From: Variovorax paradoxus
GTDB lineage: Bacteria; Pseudomonadota; Gammaproteobacteria; Burkholderiales; Burkholderiaceae_C
Length of the DNA: 64,000 nucleotides
Direction: 5' to 3'
Assembly (NCBI RefSeq): GCF_029919115.1
Contig: NZ_CP123990.1
Coordinates: forward strand, 3,286,001 to 3,350,000
The stretch's first letter is position 1, and each line of letters opens with the position of its first letter. Below are positions 14,477 to 23,923 of the stretch, piece after piece. The position numbers and the translations under genes were made by a program. A model generated the notes under the pieces. That model was not told the DNA's origin, ran no database searches, and worked only from the letters and a program-made list of their open reading frames with translations.

Positions 14477-16872
14477 CACAAGACCCGAACGATGCTCGTC
14501 GGCTTGAAGCCGAGGTCGGCCGCCTTGCCCTTGCGCGCACGGCTGCCGCGCGCGTTGTTGAGCGTGCGGATCTCCAGGGTTTCGTCGCGCTCCTTGCCGC
14601 CGCGGCCAATGCCTTCGATCTTCACGCTGCGCGTGTAGGCCGCGGCGCCCGCGAGCGTGTCCTTGGCGTCCAGGTCGATGAGCGTCAAGCCGCGGCCGCC
14701 CTTGGGCAGGCTCTTGAGCTCCGAGATATCGAAGGTCAGGATGCGGCCGCCGGTGGAGGCGCAGGCCACATGTGTGGCGGCGGGCATCGGCTCGGCGCCG
14801 CTCGCACCGCCCACCAGCGAGGGGCGGCAGAGTTGCTCGCCCTCGCCCACGTCGATGAAGGCCTTGCCGCCGCGCTGGCGCGACATCATGTTTTCGACCG
14901 TGGCGGTGAAGCCGTAGCCGCCGGTATTGGCCAGCAGCACGCTCGCACCCACCGGGCCTGCAAAGAAGTGCGTGACGTGCGTGCCGGCATCCAGCTCGAT
15001 GAGCGTGGTCACGGGCTGGCCGTCGCCGCGCGCGCCGGGCAGCGAGGCCACGGGCACGGTGTACACGCGCACGGTCTTGTCCTTGGCGCTGCCGAAGACC
15101 AGCAGCGTGTCGACACTGCGGCATTCGAAGGCGCCGTAGAGTGCGTCGCCGGACTTGAAGCTGTATTCGGGTGCGGCCGAACCGTTGCCCGCGGCCTTTT
15201 CGCTGGCCCAGCCCTTCTGCGCGCGCACCCAGCCCTTCTGCGAAACGATGACGGTCACGGGTTCGTCGACCACCTTGACTTCGGCCACGGCGCGCTTCTC
15301 GGCCTGGATCAGCGTGCGGCGCGGGTCTTCGAAGGACTTGGCATCGGCTTCGATTTCCTTCACCAGCAGGCGGCGCAGGGCCGCCGGACTGCCGAGGATG
15401 TCTTCGAGCTTTTTCTGCTCGGTGCGCAGTTCGTCGAGCTGCTGCTGGATCTTGATGGCTTCGAGCCGCGCAAGCTGGCGCAGACGGATTTCGAGGATGT
15501 CCTCCGCCTGCACTTCCGAAAGGTTGAAGCGCGCAATGAGCGCTGCCTTCGGCTCTTCCGCCGCTCGGATGATGGCGATCACCTCGTCGATGTTGAGCAG
15601 CACCAGCTGCCGGCCTTCGAGAATGTGAATGCGCTCCATCACCTTGTTCAGGCGGTAGCGCGATCGCTTTTCAACCGTGATCTCGCGGAACGCGATCCAC
15701 TCGTTGAGCATCTGGCGCAGCGACTTCTGCGTCGGCTTGCCGTCGATGCCCACCATCGTGAGGTTGATCGGCGACGAGGTTTCGAGCGAGGTTTGCGCGA
15801 GCAGCGTGGTGATGAATTCTTCCTGGCTGATGCGTGACGTCTTGGGCTCGAACACCAGGCGCACGGCGGCGTCCTTGCTCGACTCGTCGCGCACCACATC
15901 GAGCACCGACAGCATCGCGGCCTTGAGCTGCGTCTGCTCGGCACTCAAGGCCTTCTTGCCGGCCTTCACCTTCGGGTTGGTGATTTCCTCGATTTCCTCG
16001 AGTACCTTCTGCGTGCTGACGCCTGGCGGCAGCTCATTGACCACCAGCTGCCACTGGCCGCGTGCGAGGTCTTCGATCTTCCAGCGCGCGCGCACCTTGA
16101 GCGAGCCGCGGCCGGTGCGGTAGGCATCGGCAATGTCGGCAGGGCCGCTGATGATCTGTGCGCCGCCCGGGTAGTCGGGGCCGGGCACGATCTGCAGCAG
16201 CTCTTCTTCGCTGAGCTTGCCGTTCGACTTGATCAGCGCCACGCAGGCGTCTGCAATCTCGCGCAGGTTGTGGCTCGGAATTTCGGTGGCCAGGCCCACT
16301 GCGATGCCGCTTGCGCCGTTGAGCAGCGTGAACGGCAGCCGCGCGGGCAAGAGGCGCGGCTCTTCGGTGCTGCCGTCGTAGTTGGGAATGAAGTCGACCG
16401 TGCCCTCGTCGATCTCGTCGAGTAGCAGGCTGGTGATGCGGGCCAGGCGCGCCTCGGTGTAGCGCATGGCCGCGGCGCCGTCGCCGTCGCGGCTGCCGAA
16501 GTTGCCCTGGCCGTCGACCAGCGGATAGCGCTGCGAGAAGTCTTGCGCCATGCGCACCAGCGCGTCGTAGGCGGCCTGGTCGCTGTGCGGGTGGAAGCGG
16601 CCCAGCACGTCGCCGACCACGCGTGCGCTCTTGACGGGCTTGGCACCCACGGTGCCGTTGGCGCCGCCAAAGCCCAGGCCCATGCGCGACATCGAATAGA
16701 GAATGCGCCGTTGCACCGGCTTCTGGCCGTCGGATACGTCGGGCAGCGCGCGGCCCTTGACCACGCTCAGCGCGTATTCGAGATAAGCGGTTTGCGCGTA
16801 ATCGGCAAGGGTGAGGGTGGTGTCGCCGTCGGTGGGACCCTGGAGATCGAGCGGAGGTTGAGAGTCGTCCAT
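14476..16872 (-). CDS. parC: DNA topoisomerase IV subunit A
   Basis: A 798-residue type IIA topoisomerase A subunit. The N-terminal block [16 protein letters not shown] and the active site [11 protein letters not shown] with catalytic Tyr138 are present; the central region has the winged-helix/tower and coiled-coil, and the C-terminal half has the beta-pinwheel repeats (from about 530). With ParE it decatenates and relaxes chromosomes. It is ParC rather than GyrA because parE lies nearby on the same strand and because the C-terminal GyrA box is not evident. The quinolone-determining segment reads [10 protein letters not shown] (94-103). Confidence 0.95.
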   Translation of the reverse strand: MDDSQPPLDLQGPTDGDTTLTLADYAQTAYLEYALSVVKGRALPDVSDGQKPVQRRILYSMSRMGLGFGGANGTVGAKPVKSARVVGDVLGRFHPHSDQAAYDALVRMAQDFSQRYPLVDGQGNFGSRDGDGAAAMRYTEARLARITSLLLDEIDEGTVDFIPNYDGSTEEPRLLPARLPFTLLNGASGIAVGLATEIPSHNLREIADACVALIKSNGKLSEEELLQIVPGPDYPGGAQIISGPADIADAYRTGRGSLKVRARWKIEDLARGQWQLVVNELPPGVSTQKVLEEIEEITNPKVKAGKKALSAEQTQLKAAMLSVLDVVRDESSKDAAVRLVFEPKTSRISQEEFITTLLAQTSLETSSPINLTMVGIDGKPTQKSLRQMLNEWIAFREITVEKRSRYRLNKVMERIHILEGRQLVLLNIDEVIAIIRAAEEPKAALIARFNLSEVQAEDILEIRLRQLARLEAIKIQQQLDELRTEQKKLEDILGSPAALRRLLVKEIEADAKSFEDPRRTLIQAEKRAVAEVKVVDEPVTVIVSQKGWVRAQKGWASEKAAGNGSAAPEYSFKSGDALYGAFECRSVDTLLVFGSAKDKTVRVYTVPVASLPGARGDGQPVTTLIELDAGTHVTHFFAGPVGASVLLANTGGYGFTATVENMMSRQRGGKAFIDVGEGEQLCRPSLVGGASGAEPMPAATHVACASTGGRILTFDISELKSLPKGGRGLTLIDLDAKDTLAGAAAYTRSVKIEGIGRGGKERDETLEIRTLNNARGSRARKGKAADLGFKPTSIVRVL

Positions 16873-16918
16873 GGAGAAGAGAGAAAGAGAAACAGTTGCT
16901 GGCCGTGCGCTTGCGCGC

Positions 16919-18167
16919 TCAGCCTAGTGTGAAAGCCTCATGCACAGCGGACTGCACGGAGCCGCCGAGCACCGCGCCGCCGCCGGCCACGTAGATCCAG
17001 TCGCCGATGACCGCGGCGCCGACGGCATGGCGCGGCGTGGTCATCGGTGCATGGCGCTGCCAGGTGTCGCCCACGGGGTCGTAGCTTTCCATCTGGCCGA
17101 AAACCTTGGCCTGGCGCGGCACGCCGCCCACCAGGAACCCACCCTCCCCGCCCATGGCGAAGAGACGGCCCCGGTACACCACCAGGCCATGCCCCGAGCG
17201 TGCGGTGGGCAGCGGCGCGCGCAGCTCCCAGGTGTCGCGTGCGGGCAGGTAGACGTGGTGCAGGTCGGTGGCATGGCCTGGTGGTGTACCGGGGCCGTCT
17301 CTTCGCCATGGGCGGGGAGGGTGGGTTCCTGGTGGGCAGCGGCGCGCGCAGCTCCCAGGTGTCGCGTGCGGGCAGGTAGACGTGGTGCAGGTCGGTGTTG
17401 TATTCGAAGGTGTTGAAGCGCCCGCCGATCACGTGGATCTGGCCGCCGTGCGCCACGCAGCCGACGTGGTCGCGTGCGCCGGGCAGCGGCTTGCGGGTGC
17501 TCCAGCGGTCGGCCTTGGGGTCGTACACCTCGTGCCAGCCGACGCTCGCGCGTTCGGCCGCGGGCTCCGAGGCGCCGCCTATCAGGTGCAGCGAGCCATC
17601 CAGCATCACGGCCGCGGCTGCACCACGCGGGCGCGACAACGGCGCAATGGTGGCCCAGCGGTTGGCCGCAATGTCGTAGACATAGGCGTTGGTGTCGGAG
17701 CGGCGGTTCTGTTCGACGAAGCCGCCAAGCGCGTAGACACGGCCCTCGTCGGCCGCAACCGCCACATGGTTGGCGCCGCGCGGCAGCGGCGCACCGTCGA
17801 GCCAGCGGTCGGCCGCGGGGTCGTAGATGTGATGGTAGTCGCGGTTGACGGCGCCTTCGCCATAGCCGCCGACCACGTGCATGCGCCCTTGCGCGGCGGT
17901 GGCCCAGGCCATCTCGCTGCGCGGAATCGGCAGGGCCGCGCGCTTTACCCAGCGCCCGGCGAGCCCGGCGGGTGCCGGGCTGTCCGTGACGCGCTGGGCC
18001 TCTTGCTCGGGTGTCATGTGATGCGGAACGCCGCCTTGCAGCCGTGCATACGGCTCTTTCGACGACGGCACAGGCGGCAGCGTGTCGTGCGTGGCCGCAT
18101 GCTGCGCGCGCGCAGCGCCGCCCAGCGCGCAAGCGGCAGTCGCAAGAACGAAGCTGCGCCGCTGCAT
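16919..18167 (-). pseudogene. Kelch-repeat protein gene broken by a 127-bp inverted/direct duplication
   Basis: The N-terminal part reads from ATG 18167: signal peptide MQRRSFVLATAACALGGAARAQ (possibly Tat-exported), then repeated Kelch blades with paired Gly (MHVVGGYG, VYALGGF, LHLIGGA, IHVIGGR) and a Trp/Tyr six residues later. The reading frame is lost near 17397. The C-terminal blades continue in another frame to the TGA at 16919 (FAMGGEGGFL, IYVAGGGA). The break is caused by an extra 127 bp (17271-17397). Removing it restores one continuous protein of about 374 residues with six Kelch blades, so the insertion is the only lesion. Kelch propellers bind proteins or carbohydrates; the native role is unknown. 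Whether the lesion is real or an assembly error is open. Confidence 0.85.
17126..17397. repeat. 67-bp inverted repeat plus 67-bp direct repeat inside the Kelch gene
   Basis: Segment A (17126-17192) recurs inverted at 17271-17337, and segment B (17204-17270) recurs directly at 17331-17397; all copies are identical by eye. The two new segments share the 7-mer GGTGGGC, which with GCCCACC at 17126-17132 forms a natural inverted repeat. This is the layout expected from one strand-switch event during replication or library preparation. Confidence 0.9.
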
Positions 18168-18214
18168 GACGGACTCCTTCGTTGGCGATGGCGGCGAAAG
18201 GCGGGTGTACGGCA

Positions 18215-19117
18215 TCAGGACACAGGCGTTTCCATGGCAGCGTCCGGCACCCCCGGCTGTTCGGACATCCCGGGCATTGCCGGCATGCCGGCGGGCGAGT
18301 CGGACGGCATGTTGCCACGCCCCACGGCCCCGCCCTTGGGAACCACCAGTTCCATGCGAATGCGGCCCGGTGCCTTGCCGCCACGCGCATTGCCGGTGCC
18401 GCCGGTGCTGCCGCCGTCCGCCGCCATGCCTGCCGAAGGCTTGAGATAAGCGTAGAGCCGCAGCACCGTCTGCACGTAGTTCTGCGTTTCCTTGTAGTTC
18501 GGAATCTTGTTGCCCGCGCGCTGCACCGCGCCTTCGCCGGCGTTATAGGCGGCAAGCGCCAGTTCGATCTGCCCCGGGAACATCGCGATCAGGTCGCGCA
18601 GGTAGCGCGAACCGGCGGCAATGTTGACGCGCGGATCGAACAGCTTCTTCTCGATGGTGCCGCGCTTGTCCGCGGAGACGCCGTAGCGCTGCGCGGTGGC
18701 CGGCATGAGCTGCATGAGGCCCATTGCGCCCTTGGGCGAGACGGCCTGCGCGTCGAAGCCCGATTCGGTGGCGATGAGCGCCTGCAGCAACTCGTAGTCG
18801 ATCGAATGCTTGTTCGACGCGTCTCGCAGTGCGGCCTTTGCGGTCTTGTAGCTTGGCGAGGCTTCGAAGAGCGCCAGCAATGTCTGCGACGCCGGCGGCA
18901 CCTTGCCGTCGAGCCTGCGCCCGCCGCGGCCGAGCGGCGAAATTCCCTTGGCCGTGTCGAAGCTCTGGCCGCCGCGAAAGAAGATCTGATAGCGCTCATC
19001 GATCTTCTCGGAAGCGAAGTGGGCGATGCCCTTGCTGTCGATGTAGCCGTAGATGTCAGCGGCGTGCGCAAGCCCCTGCTGCGCGCAAAGCAGCAAGGCC
19101 AGGAGCAACGGACGCAT
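18215..19117 (-). CDS. lytic transglycosylase with N-terminal DUF4124 region
   Basis: A 300-residue secreted or periplasmic muramidase. Residues 1-20 are a signal peptide (MRPLLLALLLCAQQGLAHAA), followed by a DUF4124-like segment DIYGYIDSKGIAHFA. The catalytic SLT domain spans about 105-225 with ALIATESGFDAQAVSPKGA (catalytic Glu in TESGF), GLMQLMPATA, and the motif NIAAGSRYLRDL and ALAAYNAGEGAV. It cleaves peptidoglycan to 1,6-anhydro-muropeptides. The C-terminal tail (GMPAMPGMSEQP) is low-complexity. Start chosen at the ATG that gives a signal peptide; a longer open frame upstream lacks one. It lies between parE and the Kelch gene, 26 bp after the parE stop. Confidence 0.9.
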   Translation of the reverse strand: MRPLLLALLLCAQQGLAHAADIYGYIDSKGIAHFASEKIDERYQIFFRGGQSFDTAKGISPLGRGGRRLDGKVPPASQTLLALFEASPSYKTAKAALRDASNKHSIDYELLQALIATESGFDAQAVSPKGAMGLMQLMPATAQRYGVSADKRGTIEKKLFDPRVNIAAGSRYLRDLIAMFPGQIELALAAYNAGEGAVQRAGNKIPNYKETQNYVQTVLRLYAYLKPSAGMAADGGSTGGTGNARGGKAPGRIRMELVVPKGGAVGRGNMPSDSPAGMPAMPGMSEQPGVPDAAMETPVS

Positions 19118-19143
19118 GAAATCTGAAATTTTCACGAGGGTGG

Positions 19144-21141
19144 TCAAACATCGATATCGACATCGTCGGCGCGCAGTTCCATGAGTTCGCGCCGCGCGGC
19201 TGCCTCGCCCTTGCCCATGAGCTTGGTGATCTCTCCCTGGGTGGACGTGAAGTCGAAGCGCCCCAGCTGCACCTTCATGAGGCGCCGGGTATCCGGATTG
19301 AGCGTGGTTTCCCACAATTGTTCCGCGCTCATTTCGCCCAGGCCCTTGAAGCGGCTGATGCTCCAGGCGCCTTCGCGCACACCGTCCTTGCGCAATTTGT
19401 CGAGTGTGGCGGTCAGTTCGCCTTCGTCAAGTGCATAGACCTTGGAAGCCGGCTTCTTGCCGCGCGCCGGCGCATCGACACGGAAAAGTGGCGGCTTTGC
19501 GACATACACATGGCCGGCTTCGATGAGTTTTGGAAAGTGCCGGAAGAACAGCGTGAGCAGCAGCACCTGGATGTGCGAGCCGTCCACGTCGGCATCGGAA
19601 AGGATGCAGATCTTTCCGTAGCGCAGGCCGCTCATGTCGGGCGTGTCGTTGGGGCCGTGCGGGTCGACGCCCACGGCCACCGAGATGTCGTGGATTTCGG
19701 TGTTGGCAAAGAGCCGGTCGCGCTCCACTTCCCAGGTGTTGAGCACCTTGCCGCGCAAGGGCAGGATGGCCTGGCTTTCCTTGTCGCGGCCCATCTTGGC
19801 GCTGCCGCCGGCGGAGTCTCCCTCGACCAGGAAGACTTCGTTGTGGCTCGTGTCCTTGCTTTCGCAATCGGTCAGCTTGCCGGGGAGCACGGCCACGCCG
19901 GAGCCCTTGCGCTTTTCGACCTTCTGGCCGGCACGCTGGCGTGTTTGCGCGGCCTTGATGGCCAGTTCGGCGAGCTTCTTGCCGTAGTCGACGTGCTGGT
20001 TCAGCCACAGTTCGAGCGCCGGGCGCACGAAGCTCGACACCAGCCGCACCGCGTCGCGCGAGTTGAGGCGTTCCTTGATCTGGCCCTGGAACTGCGGATC
20101 GAGCACCTTGGCGCTCAGCACATACGAAGCGCGTGCGAACACATCTTCGGGCAAGAGCTTCACGCCCTTGGGCAGCAGCGAGTGCAGTTCGATAAAGCCC
20201 TTTACGGCCGTGAACAGGCCGTCGCGCAGGCCGCTTTCGTGCGTGCCGCCGGCACTGGTGGGAATGAGATTGACGTAGCTCTCGCGCACCGGCTGGCCGT
20301 CTTCGGTAAAGGCCACGCACCAATCGGCGCCCTCGCCTTCGGCGAAGTTGTCGGCGTTCTTGTCGGCATGGCCGCTGCCTTCGAACAGCGGAATCACCGG
20401 GTCGCCGTTGAGCGTCTGCATCAGGTAGTCGCTCAGGCCGCCCTTGTAGAGCCACTGCTGCGTTTCCTTGGTCTTCTCGATCGTGAGCGTCACGCTCACG
20501 CCGGGCATCAGCACGGCCTTGCTGCGCAGCAGGTGGGTGAGCTCGCCCATGGGCAGGGCCGCGGTTTCGAAGTATTTGGCGTCGGGCCAGGCGCGCACGG
20601 TGGTGCCCTGCTTGCGTTCGCCGGCTTCGAGCTTGCGGATCTCGAGCGCCTCGATCACGTCGCCGGCGCTGAAGGCCAGCCTGGCGGCCGAGCCTTCGCG
20701 GTGCGAAGTGACTTCGAGCCGCTTGGATAGCGCGTTGGTGACCGACACGCCCACGCCGTGCAGGCCGCCCGAGAAGCTGTAGGCGCCGCCGGAGCCCTTG
20801 TCGAACTTGCCGCCCGCATGCAGCCGGGTGTAGACCAGCTCGATCACGGGGGCCTTTTCTTCAGGGTGCATGCCGAAGGGAATGCCGCGGCCGTCGTCCT
20901 CGACGCTGACCGAGTTGTCGGCATGCAGGGTGACCTTGATCTTCTTGCCGTGGCCGGCCAACGCCTCGTCGGCGGCGTTGTCCAGCACTTCCTGAATGAT
21001 GTGCAGCGGGTTGTCGGTCCGGGTGTACATGCCCGGGCGCTGCTTCACGGGCTCGAGGCCCTTGAGCACGCGGATGGAACCTTCCGAGTACCCGGAGGAC
21101 GCGGACGATGAACTGGGGGGAGTCTTGGGGGGAGTCGCCAT
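19144..21141 (-). CDS. parE: DNA topoisomerase IV subunit B
   Basis: A 665-residue GHKL-ATPase topoisomerase subunit. The ATPase motifs EVLDNAADEALAG, EDDGRGIPFGMH and SGGLHGVGVSVTNAL are in the first 150 residues; the TOPRIM metal motifs EGDSAGGSA and DADVDGSHI are in the C-terminal third. It hydrolyses ATP to drive strand passage by ParC. The N-terminus is unusual, with the Pro/Ser linker MATPPKTPPSSSSASS encoded by a short direct repeat (21112-21135). A TACAAT box lies 8 bases before the ATG. Confidence 0.96.
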   Translation of the reverse strand: MATPPKTPPSSSSASSGYSEGSIRVLKGLEPVKQRPGMYTRTDNPLHIIQEVLDNAADEALAGHGKKIKVTLHADNSVSVEDDGRGIPFGMHPEEKAPVIELVYTRLHAGGKFDKGSGGAYSFSGGLHGVGVSVTNALSKRLEVTSHREGSAARLAFSAGDVIEALEIRKLEAGERKQGTTVRAWPDAKYFETAALPMGELTHLLRSKAVLMPGVSVTLTIEKTKETQQWLYKGGLSDYLMQTLNGDPVIPLFEGSGHADKNADNFAEGEGADWCVAFTEDGQPVRESYVNLIPTSAGGTHESGLRDGLFTAVKGFIELHSLLPKGVKLLPEDVFARASYVLSAKVLDPQFQGQIKERLNSRDAVRLVSSFVRPALELWLNQHVDYGKKLAELAIKAAQTRQRAGQKVEKRKGSGVAVLPGKLTDCESKDTSHNEVFLVEGDSAGGSAKMGRDKESQAILPLRGKVLNTWEVERDRLFANTEIHDISVAVGVDPHGPNDTPDMSGLRYGKICILSDADVDGSHIQVLLLTLFFRHFPKLIEAGHVYVAKPPLFRVDAPARGKKPASKVYALDEGELTATLDKLRKDGVREGAWSISRFKGLGEMSAEQLWETTLNPDTRRLMKVQLGRFDFTSTQGEITKLMGKGEAAARRELMELRADDVDIDV

Positions 21142-21149
21142 GGGGGCGG

Positions 21150-21155
21150 ATTGTA
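21150..21155 (-). promoter_or_regulatory. -10 box of parE, short or absent leader
   Basis: TACAAT on the minus strand, 8 bases before the parE ATG at 21141. There is no Shine-Dalgarno in the gap. Confidence 0.4.
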
Positions 21156-21233
21156 GTCAGTCGATGCGAAATGACTGGATACCCATACAGGAGCATCGAT
21201 CCGCCCCCGCCGACGCTCCGCCCGGCGCGCAAC

Positions 21234-21695
21234 CTACTTGTCGCCGATGAACTGGCCCGCGTAGGTGAGCCAGCCCATTTCGGCCCGGGCCTTCTCGGGC
21301 GCCTCGAGATCGAGAACGATGCTTCCGACCGCGAGCCCGAACGAAGGCGACATGCGCACGTATTTCGTCTCTCCGTCTGCCAGCGGCACTTCGAGCGTCT
21401 TGCGCAAGTCGCTGGTCGTGGCGGCCTGGTAGGTGCCGGCCGGACGGTCCACAAAAAAGAAGCTGCCGGGCTTCGACGAGCCGACGCGCAGCTTGTCGAT
21501 GCGCACCCCAGGCTGCAGCGAGGCGCCGAAAGGCCCGGCGGCACGGAAGAAATAGATGCGGCCGTTGCCCGGCTTGAGCTTGGGAATGACGTTGCCCATC
21601 TCCTGGAACTTGGGGCCGGTCGGGTCGCTGGCGCAGCCGGCAACTGCGAGCGCGAGCGTTGCGAGGGCGGCGAACTTCAGGACGGCTCTTCTCAT
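21234..21695 (-). CDS. DUF2846-type lipoprotein
   Basis: A 153-residue lipoprotein. The signal peptide MRRAVLKFAALATLALAVAGC ends in a lipobox (AVAGC, lipidated Cys21). The mature part has GNGRIYFFRAAGPFGASLQPGV and PAGTYQAATTSDL, the pattern of DUF2846 proteins, small outer-membrane-associated lipoproteins of unknown role. Upstream (21739-21752) is the inverted repeat TGTAA-CCAA-TTACA, close to where the promoter should be. Confidence 0.75.
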   Translation of the reverse strand: MRRAVLKFAALATLALAVAGCASDPTGPKFQEMGNVIPKLKPGNGRIYFFRAAGPFGASLQPGVRIDKLRVGSSKPGSFFFVDRPAGTYQAATTSDLRKTLEVPLADGETKYVRMSPSFGLAVGSIVLDLEAPEKARAEMGWLTYAGQFIGDK

Positions 21696-21867
21696 GGGTC
21701 AGGATCCTTGCAGTCAGGTGGCGTTGAGAAAACGCAAATGTAACCAATTACAAACAACCTCGAACTGAGAGGAAACTGCGGCTTTGATGCGCGTGGTGCA
21801 TCGGTGTGGCCGCAACAAATCATCAATGGCTTTACCCGCTGCACCGCCCGCCAAAGTAGCAAATCGG

Positions 21868-21873
21868 TACATT
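21868..21873 (+). promoter_or_regulatory. -10 box of the MFS gene, possible leaderless start
   Basis: TACATT lies 7 bases before the ATG at 21881, with no Shine-Dalgarno in the gap. Confidence 0.45.
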
Positions 21874-21880
21874 CACAGGC

Positions 21881-23104
21881 ATGCAAGCCTCTTCCCCCAC
21901 TCTCTCGATCAAGCAGGTGCTGATCTGCGGCGCCATGATCGTCACGCTCTCAATGGGCATTCGCCACGGCTTCGGCTTGTGGCTGCAGCCGATCACGCAG
22001 GCGCAGGACTGGAGCCGGCAGACCTTCTCGTTCGCGCTGGCCGTGCAAAACCTCTCCTGGGGCATCTTCGGGGTGTTCGCGGGCATGGTGGCCGACCGCT
22101 TCGGGGCGTTCCGGGTCCTTGTGGCGGGCACGGTGTTCTATGCGCTGGGCCTGCTGGGCATGGCGTATTCGCCGACACCGCTGCTGTTCACGCTGAGCGC
22201 GGGCGTGCTGATTGGCGCGGCGCAGGCCGGGACGACCTATGCCGTCGTGTACGGCGTGATCGGGCGGCAGATTCCTGCCGAACGGCGCTCGTGGGCCATG
22301 GGCGTGGCCGCGGCGGCAGGCTCGTTCGGGCAGTTCCTGATGGCGCCGATCGAGGGCCGGTTGATCGGACATCTGGGCTGGCAAACCGCCCTGGCGGTGG
22401 TGGCGGTACTCGTGCTGGTGATCGTGCCGTTGGCCCTGGGGCTGCGCGAACCGCGGCAAGGCGCATTGGCGGGGCACCGCGAACAATCGGTGCTGCAGGC
22501 AGTGGGCGAGGCGTTCCGCTACCCCAGTTTCGGCCTGCTGATGGCAGGCTATTTCGTGTGCGGCTTCCAGCTGGCATTCATCGGCATCCACATGCCGACC
22601 TACCTGCGCGACCAGAAGCTGCCGGTGGAAGTGGCGGGCTATGCGCTGGCACTGATCGGCCTCTTCAATGTATTCGGCACCTATACCGTGGGGCTGCTGG
22701 GCCAGAAGCTGGCCAAGCGCAAGATCCTGGCGGCCATCTACTTTGCGCGGGCTGTTTCCATCGTGCTCTTCTTGCTGGTGCCGATCTCGCCGCTCAGCGT
22801 GTATGTGTTTTCGGCGGCCATGGGCTTTCTTTGGCTTTCGACGGTGCCCGCAACCAACGCGATCATCGCGGGCATCTTCGGCGTGGCGCACCTGTCGATG
22901 CTCAGCGGCTTCGTGTTCCTGAGCCACCAGGTCGGTTCGTTCATCGGCGTGTGGCTTGGCGGCTACCTGTATGACACCACGGGCAGCTACGACATCGTCT
23001 GGTACATCGCAATTGCCCTGGGCGTGTTCGCCGCGCTGATCAACCTGCCGGTGAAGGAAGGCGCGATTGCGCGGGCGGCACGCCCCGCGGTTGTGCCGGG
23101 CTGA
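21881..23104 (+). CDS. MFS transporter (OFA/NarK-like)
   Basis: A 407-residue membrane protein with 12 expected helices. The first helices read ILICGAMIVTLSMGIRHGFGLW; the loop between helices 2 and 3 has GMVADRFGAFRVL, the MFS signature A. The SMGIRHGFGLWLQPI opening is that of the monocarboxylate or oxalate-formate antiporter-like bacterial MFS group. Single gene, divergent from a lipoprotein gene. Substrate unknown; small organic acids are plausible. Confidence 0.9.
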   Translation: MQASSPTLSIKQVLICGAMIVTLSMGIRHGFGLWLQPITQAQDWSRQTFSFALAVQNLSWGIFGVFAGMVADRFGAFRVLVAGTVFYALGLLGMAYSPTPLLFTLSAGVLIGAAQAGTTYAVVYGVIGRQIPAERRSWAMGVAAAAGSFGQFLMAPIEGRLIGHLGWQTALAVVAVLVLVIVPLALGLREPRQGALAGHREQSVLQAVGEAFRYPSFGLLMAGYFVCGFQLAFIGIHMPTYLRDQKLPVEVAGYALALIGLFNVFGTYTVGLLGQKLAKRKILAAIYFARAVSIVLFLLVPISPLSVYVFSAAMGFLWLSTVPATNAIIAGIFGVAHLSMLSGFVFLSHQVGSFIGVWLGGYLYDTTGSYDIVWYIAIALGVFAALINLPVKEGAIARAARPAVVPG

Positions 23105-23127
23105 TCCGGCGGCGGACAATGGCGGCC

Positions 23128-23268
23128 ATGACTCCGCAAACACGCCACCGCCTCGCGCATGCCGGCTGGCTCACCGCCGCGGCGGCGGCGCTGGGCGGCG
23201 TTTTCGTGCTCTACGTTCATCCGGACTTTCTCGTCACGCTGGCCAACCAGGTCTGGTCCTGCTTTTGA
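23128..23268 (+). CDS. small single-pass membrane protein, hypothetical
   Basis: A 46-residue open frame: MTPQTRHRLAHAGWLTAA, then a hydrophobic helix (AAAALGGVFVLYV) and the tail VTLANQVWSCF. It lies between the MFS gene and the methyltransferase, and ends 5 bases before the latter's ATG, consistent with a real transmitted gene. No family is recognised. Another ATG at 23119 is in the same frame. Confidence 0.5.
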   Translation: MTPQTRHRLAHAGWLTAAAAALGGVFVLYVHPDFLVTLANQVWSCF

Positions 23269-23269
23269 C

Positions 23270-23288
23270 TGCTATGAAAGACATAGCA
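23270..23288. repeat. short palindrome TGCTATG-N5-CATAGCA at methyltransferase start
   Basis: Perfect 7-bp arms around AAAGA. The ATG of the methyltransferase lies inside the left arm, so the start codon would be in a hairpin. Similar GCTAT...ATAGC motifs occur at 43804 and 54133. Confidence 0.5.
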
Positions 23289-23843
23289 AAATTGCACAGC
23301 GGATTGAAGCCGTCGGAATGGATCGTGCGGTGGTCGCACCTGCTCGCGCCGGCCACCTCCGTGCTCGACGTGGCCTGTGGCCATGGGCGGCACATGCAGT
23401 GGCTTGCGGGGCGTGGGCATGCGGTGACCGGCGTCGACCGCTCCACCGAAGCAATCGAGGCCGCTCGCGTATTTGGCGGCACGGTAACCGCCGACATCGA
23501 AGCCGGCCCCTGGCCTTTCTCGGGCCAGGTTTTCGGTGCGGTGGTCGTCACCAACTACCTGTGGCGGCCGCGCATGGCCGACATCGTGGCCGCGGTTGCG
23601 CCGGGCGGCGTGCTGCTCTACGAAACCTTTGCCGCCGGAAACGAAACGGTGGGCAAGCCCTCGCGCGCGGACTTTCTGCTGCAGCCGGGCGAATTGTTGG
23701 CCGCATGCCGGGAGCTGCGCGTGGTGGCGTACGAAGACGGCTTTCTGGCCGAGCCGGAACGCTTCGTGCAGCGCATTGCCGCGGTTCGTGCCGGCAACGC
23801 CGCGTCCGGCGAGCCCGAACGCCATCTCCTGCCGGGAAACTGA
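23274..23843 (+). CDS. class I SAM-dependent methyltransferase
   Basis: A 189-residue Rossmann-fold methyltransferase. Motif I is VLDVACGHGRHMQWLA (near residues 29-44), motif II GVDRSTEAIEAAR, motif III-like VTNYLWRPRM and the post-motif LLYETFAAGNETVGKPSR. It transfers a methyl from S-adenosylmethionine; this compact variant with ETFAxGNE is widespread in Burkholderiales, with unknown substrate. The ATG at 23274 is set within a short palindrome. It is followed by dapA after an 80-bp gap. Confidence 0.85.
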   Translation: MKDIAKLHSGLKPSEWIVRWSHLLAPATSVLDVACGHGRHMQWLAGRGHAVTGVDRSTEAIEAARVFGGTVTADIEAGPWPFSGQVFGAVVVTNYLWRPRMADIVAAVAPGGVLLYETFAAGNETVGKPSRADFLLQPGELLAACRELRVVAYEDGFLAEPERFVQRIAAVRAGNAASGEPERHLLPGN

Positions 23844-23882
23844 CCCCACCACCGCGCCGGTTTCCGGGGCCGCCGGAGTAAG

Positions 23883-23888
23883 TAGAAT
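23883..23888 (+). promoter_or_regulatory. -10 box of dapA
   Basis: TAGAAT, 35 bases before the TTG start at 23924, leaving a leader of about 28 bases. Confidence 0.45.
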
Positions 23889-23923
23889 CGGCGCTTTCGT
23901 CCACCCGACAGAGAGATTCCCCC

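Noticed and set aside
17041..18555. A 504-codon frame across the Kelch locus
   Set aside because: Overlaps the transglycosylase gene out of frame and picks up only a fragment of the Kelch C-terminus; explained by the duplication frameshift.
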